Of a DNA stretch of 64,000 bases, positions 62,817 through 64,000 are shown piece after piece. A program made the position numbers and the translations under genes. The notes under the pieces were generated by a model that was not told where the DNA came from, ran no database searches, and worked only from the letters and a program-made list of their open reading frames with translations. This stretch comes from Halalkalibacter okhensis (lineage in GTDB: Bacteria > Bacillota > Bacilli > Bacillales > Bacillaceae_D). The stretch lies in contig NZ_JRJU01000002.1 in assembly GCF_000787375.1 (NCBI RefSeq), positions 186,001-250,000 of the forward strand. Direction: 5' to 3'. Position 1 is the stretch's first letter; every line of letters starts with the position of its first letter.

Positions 62817-64000
62817 ATGAATGATCTAGACCTAATCACCATGCAGGAAGCGATTGATTTATTACAAGTTAGTCGTTCAACAATCGACCGTTGGCGAAAA
62901 TCCAAACGATTGCCTTTTATTAAAATAGGAAAAGAAATATTCTTCCACAAAGAAGATCTACAACGATGGATTCGTCAACATACAAATATAAAAGAGCCAG
63001 TGGAGAGTCTTCCAACGAATCAGAGCATCTCAAAGACCATCACTATAGGGTATCAAAGTCAAACCGCCCACATGTGGAGCCCTTTACTAATGAATAAGCT
63101 AGGTTTATTTGAAGAAGAACTATCTCGAACCTGTCCTTCTAGCTCTCTGCAAATCCGTTGGGTTAATGCTCGAAATGGCTTGGAATTGATAGAAGGTATG
63201 ATTGCAGGTGAAATCCAAATTGCCTCCATAGGAGATTATCCAATCATGGTCAGCCAGCATTTAAGTAAAATGCTGCCTAACTTCAACCCTATCCTTCTTG
63301 CCTTTGATGGCAAAACCTCTCAGAGTGAAGGAATTTCTCTTGTTATTCCTAAAGAGTCGAACTTCCATGATTTAACTGATATACATGGTCAAACCCTCGC
63401 TACTGTAATGAACTCAAGTGCAGGGTACAGGTTAAATAGACTTCTCCTAGGATTAAATGCAGATTGTGAGGTTATTAATCAAGACATGAATTTATGTTTT
63501 TCTAATATTATTGATAGAGGAATCGGGGCTAGTGTTATGTGGGAGCCATATGTTAGTCTTTCTGAATCGCAAGGTGCAGCAACCATCCGCTTTGACGGAT
63601 TCACAGATGATTATTTGACTGGACTCATTGCTCAAGATGAATGGGCGCAACTAAATGATGACATTGTCATCGCTTATTTAAAAGCCCATATACGAACACA
63701 TCAATTCGCGCGAGAATACCCTTTGAAAGCAGCGAAACTTTTAAGTGAATCAACAGGCATTGCTCATAAGATCACTACGAGGATTGTCTCAAAAGTAAGA
63801 TGGGATGCTGCAGTGTACAAACAGGACTTAGACACGTTGAAAAACCTAGCGATAGCAGATCAAACTTCCTCTCATTTCTCTGGCTCTCAAAGTCACGGAG
63901 CCAGCCCTCCCTATCGTGGATACTACTTGGATGAGGCTTCCAAAAAGTTAAACTTAATGAGAATCTATGATCAACCCATTGAAGGTGATTGGAGTCTAGA
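62817..64000 (+). CDS. Fusion of excisionase/MerR-like HTH to a THI5/NMT1-like binding domain, partial (runs off window)
   Basis: An open frame of at least 394 codons from ATG 62817 (AAGGAG ten bases upstream) to the right edge. Residues about 5-55 form a HTH_17 type DNA-binding domain (TMQEAIDLLQVSRSTIDRWR, RLPFIKIGKEIFF). From about 72 there is a substrate-binding-protein fold (TIGYQSQTAHMWSP; GEIQIASIGDYPIMV; VMNSSAGYRLNRLLLG) like the secreted lipoprotein encoded divergently. There is no signal peptide, so it should be cytoplasmic and act as a one-component, ligand-sensing transcription factor for the neighbouring transport genes. Confidence 0.8.
   Translation, partial: MNDLDLITMQEAIDLLQVSRSTIDRWRKSKRLPFIKIGKEIFFHKEDLQRWIRQHTNIKEPVESLPTNQSISKTITIGYQSQTAHMWSPLLMNKLGLFEEELSRTCPSSSLQIRWVNARNGLELIEGMIAGEIQIASIGDYPIMVSQHLSKMLPNFNPILLAFDGKTSQSEGISLVIPKESNFHDLTDIHGQTLATVMNSSAGYRLNRLLLGLNADCEVINQDMNLCFSNIIDRGIGASVMWEPYVSLSESQGAATIRFDGFTDDYLTGLIAQDEWAQLNDDIVIAYLKAHIRTHQFAREYPLKAAKLLSESTGIAHKITTRIVSKVRWDAAVYKQDLDTLKNLAIADQTSSHFSGSQSHGASPPYRGYYLDEASKKLNLMRIYDQPIEGDWSL

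Overview
The window comes from the chromosome of a Gram-positive, AT-rich, spore-forming Bacillaceae bacterium, most like alkaliphilic or environmental Bacillus relatives. The evidence is strong AGGAGG-type ribosome binding sites with many TTG/GTG starts, a class III fructose-bisphosphatase, BlaI/BlaR1, YuzB and TrhO homologues, a spore-protein-like small gene, a LysM/SleB-type hydrolase, and a CcpA cre site with an exact match to consensus. No rRNA, tRNA, CRISPR array or prophage was seen. All product calls come from reading the sequence and remembered family features; no database search was run.

Layout. 1-2.0 kb: blaI-blaR1 beta-lactam sensing pair (blaR1 runs off the left edge). 2.1-7.7 kb: a five-gene operon in the order of the Bacillus melibiose (melREDCA) operon, with a possible 24-codon leader ORF. 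7.7-8.1 kb: two copies of a GGGGACA-type repeat flanking a small spore-protein-like gene. 8.1-16.7 kb: fbp, a sodium:alanine/glutamine symporter, and an MMPL/RND exporter with a heptad-repeat partner and a TetR regulator. 16.8-20 kb: XRE/DUF3169 pair, LysM hydrolase, small membrane proteins and a decayed IS200-type transposase.

20.5-39.6 kb is the metabolic core. A forward AraC-regulated set (lactonase-type amidohydrolase, L-galactose-dehydrogenase-type aldo-keto reductase, zinc dehydrogenase) looks like an oxidative route for L-galactose/L-fucose-type sugars. Facing it on the minus strand is an isomerase route: an ABC importer of RbsABC type, fuculose-phosphate aldolase, a rhamnulo/fuculokinase, L-fucose isomerase, a DeoR regulator, an AraB-type ribulokinase and the FucU mutarotase. 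Together these could handle L-fucose and its structural analogue D-arabinose. A separate GntR / transaldolase-like aldolase / FGGY kinase unit follows. A tiny peptide gene with its own promoter, cre-like site and terminator lies between the two divergent sugar clusters.

39.6-46 kb: two dead regulator genes (DeoR 5' fragment, LacI 3' fragment), a HAD phosphatase, a three-gene ABC-2 exporter and a formate/nitrite-type channel. 46-50.7 kb: a large UPF1-like SF1 helicase split by a one-base frameshift in an A6 run, with an overlapping partner gene. 51-58.6 kb: alpha/beta hydrolases, a PadR/HAAS membrane module with a 76-bp palindrome, TrhO, YuzB, pirin and a LytTR-DUF3021 pair. 58.8-64 kb: an amidohydrolase, a 52-bp tandem repeat array, a TauE-type permease, a THI5/NMT1-like binding protein and, divergent from it, a fusion of a DNA-binding helix-turn-helix to a substrate-binding-protein domain.

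The items most worth following up are the HTH/binding-protein fusion, the orphan 26-residue peptide gene, the paired oxidative and isomerase deoxysugar routes, the frameshifted helicase, the tandem and palindromic repeats, and the three decayed genes that automated ORF calling would miss.
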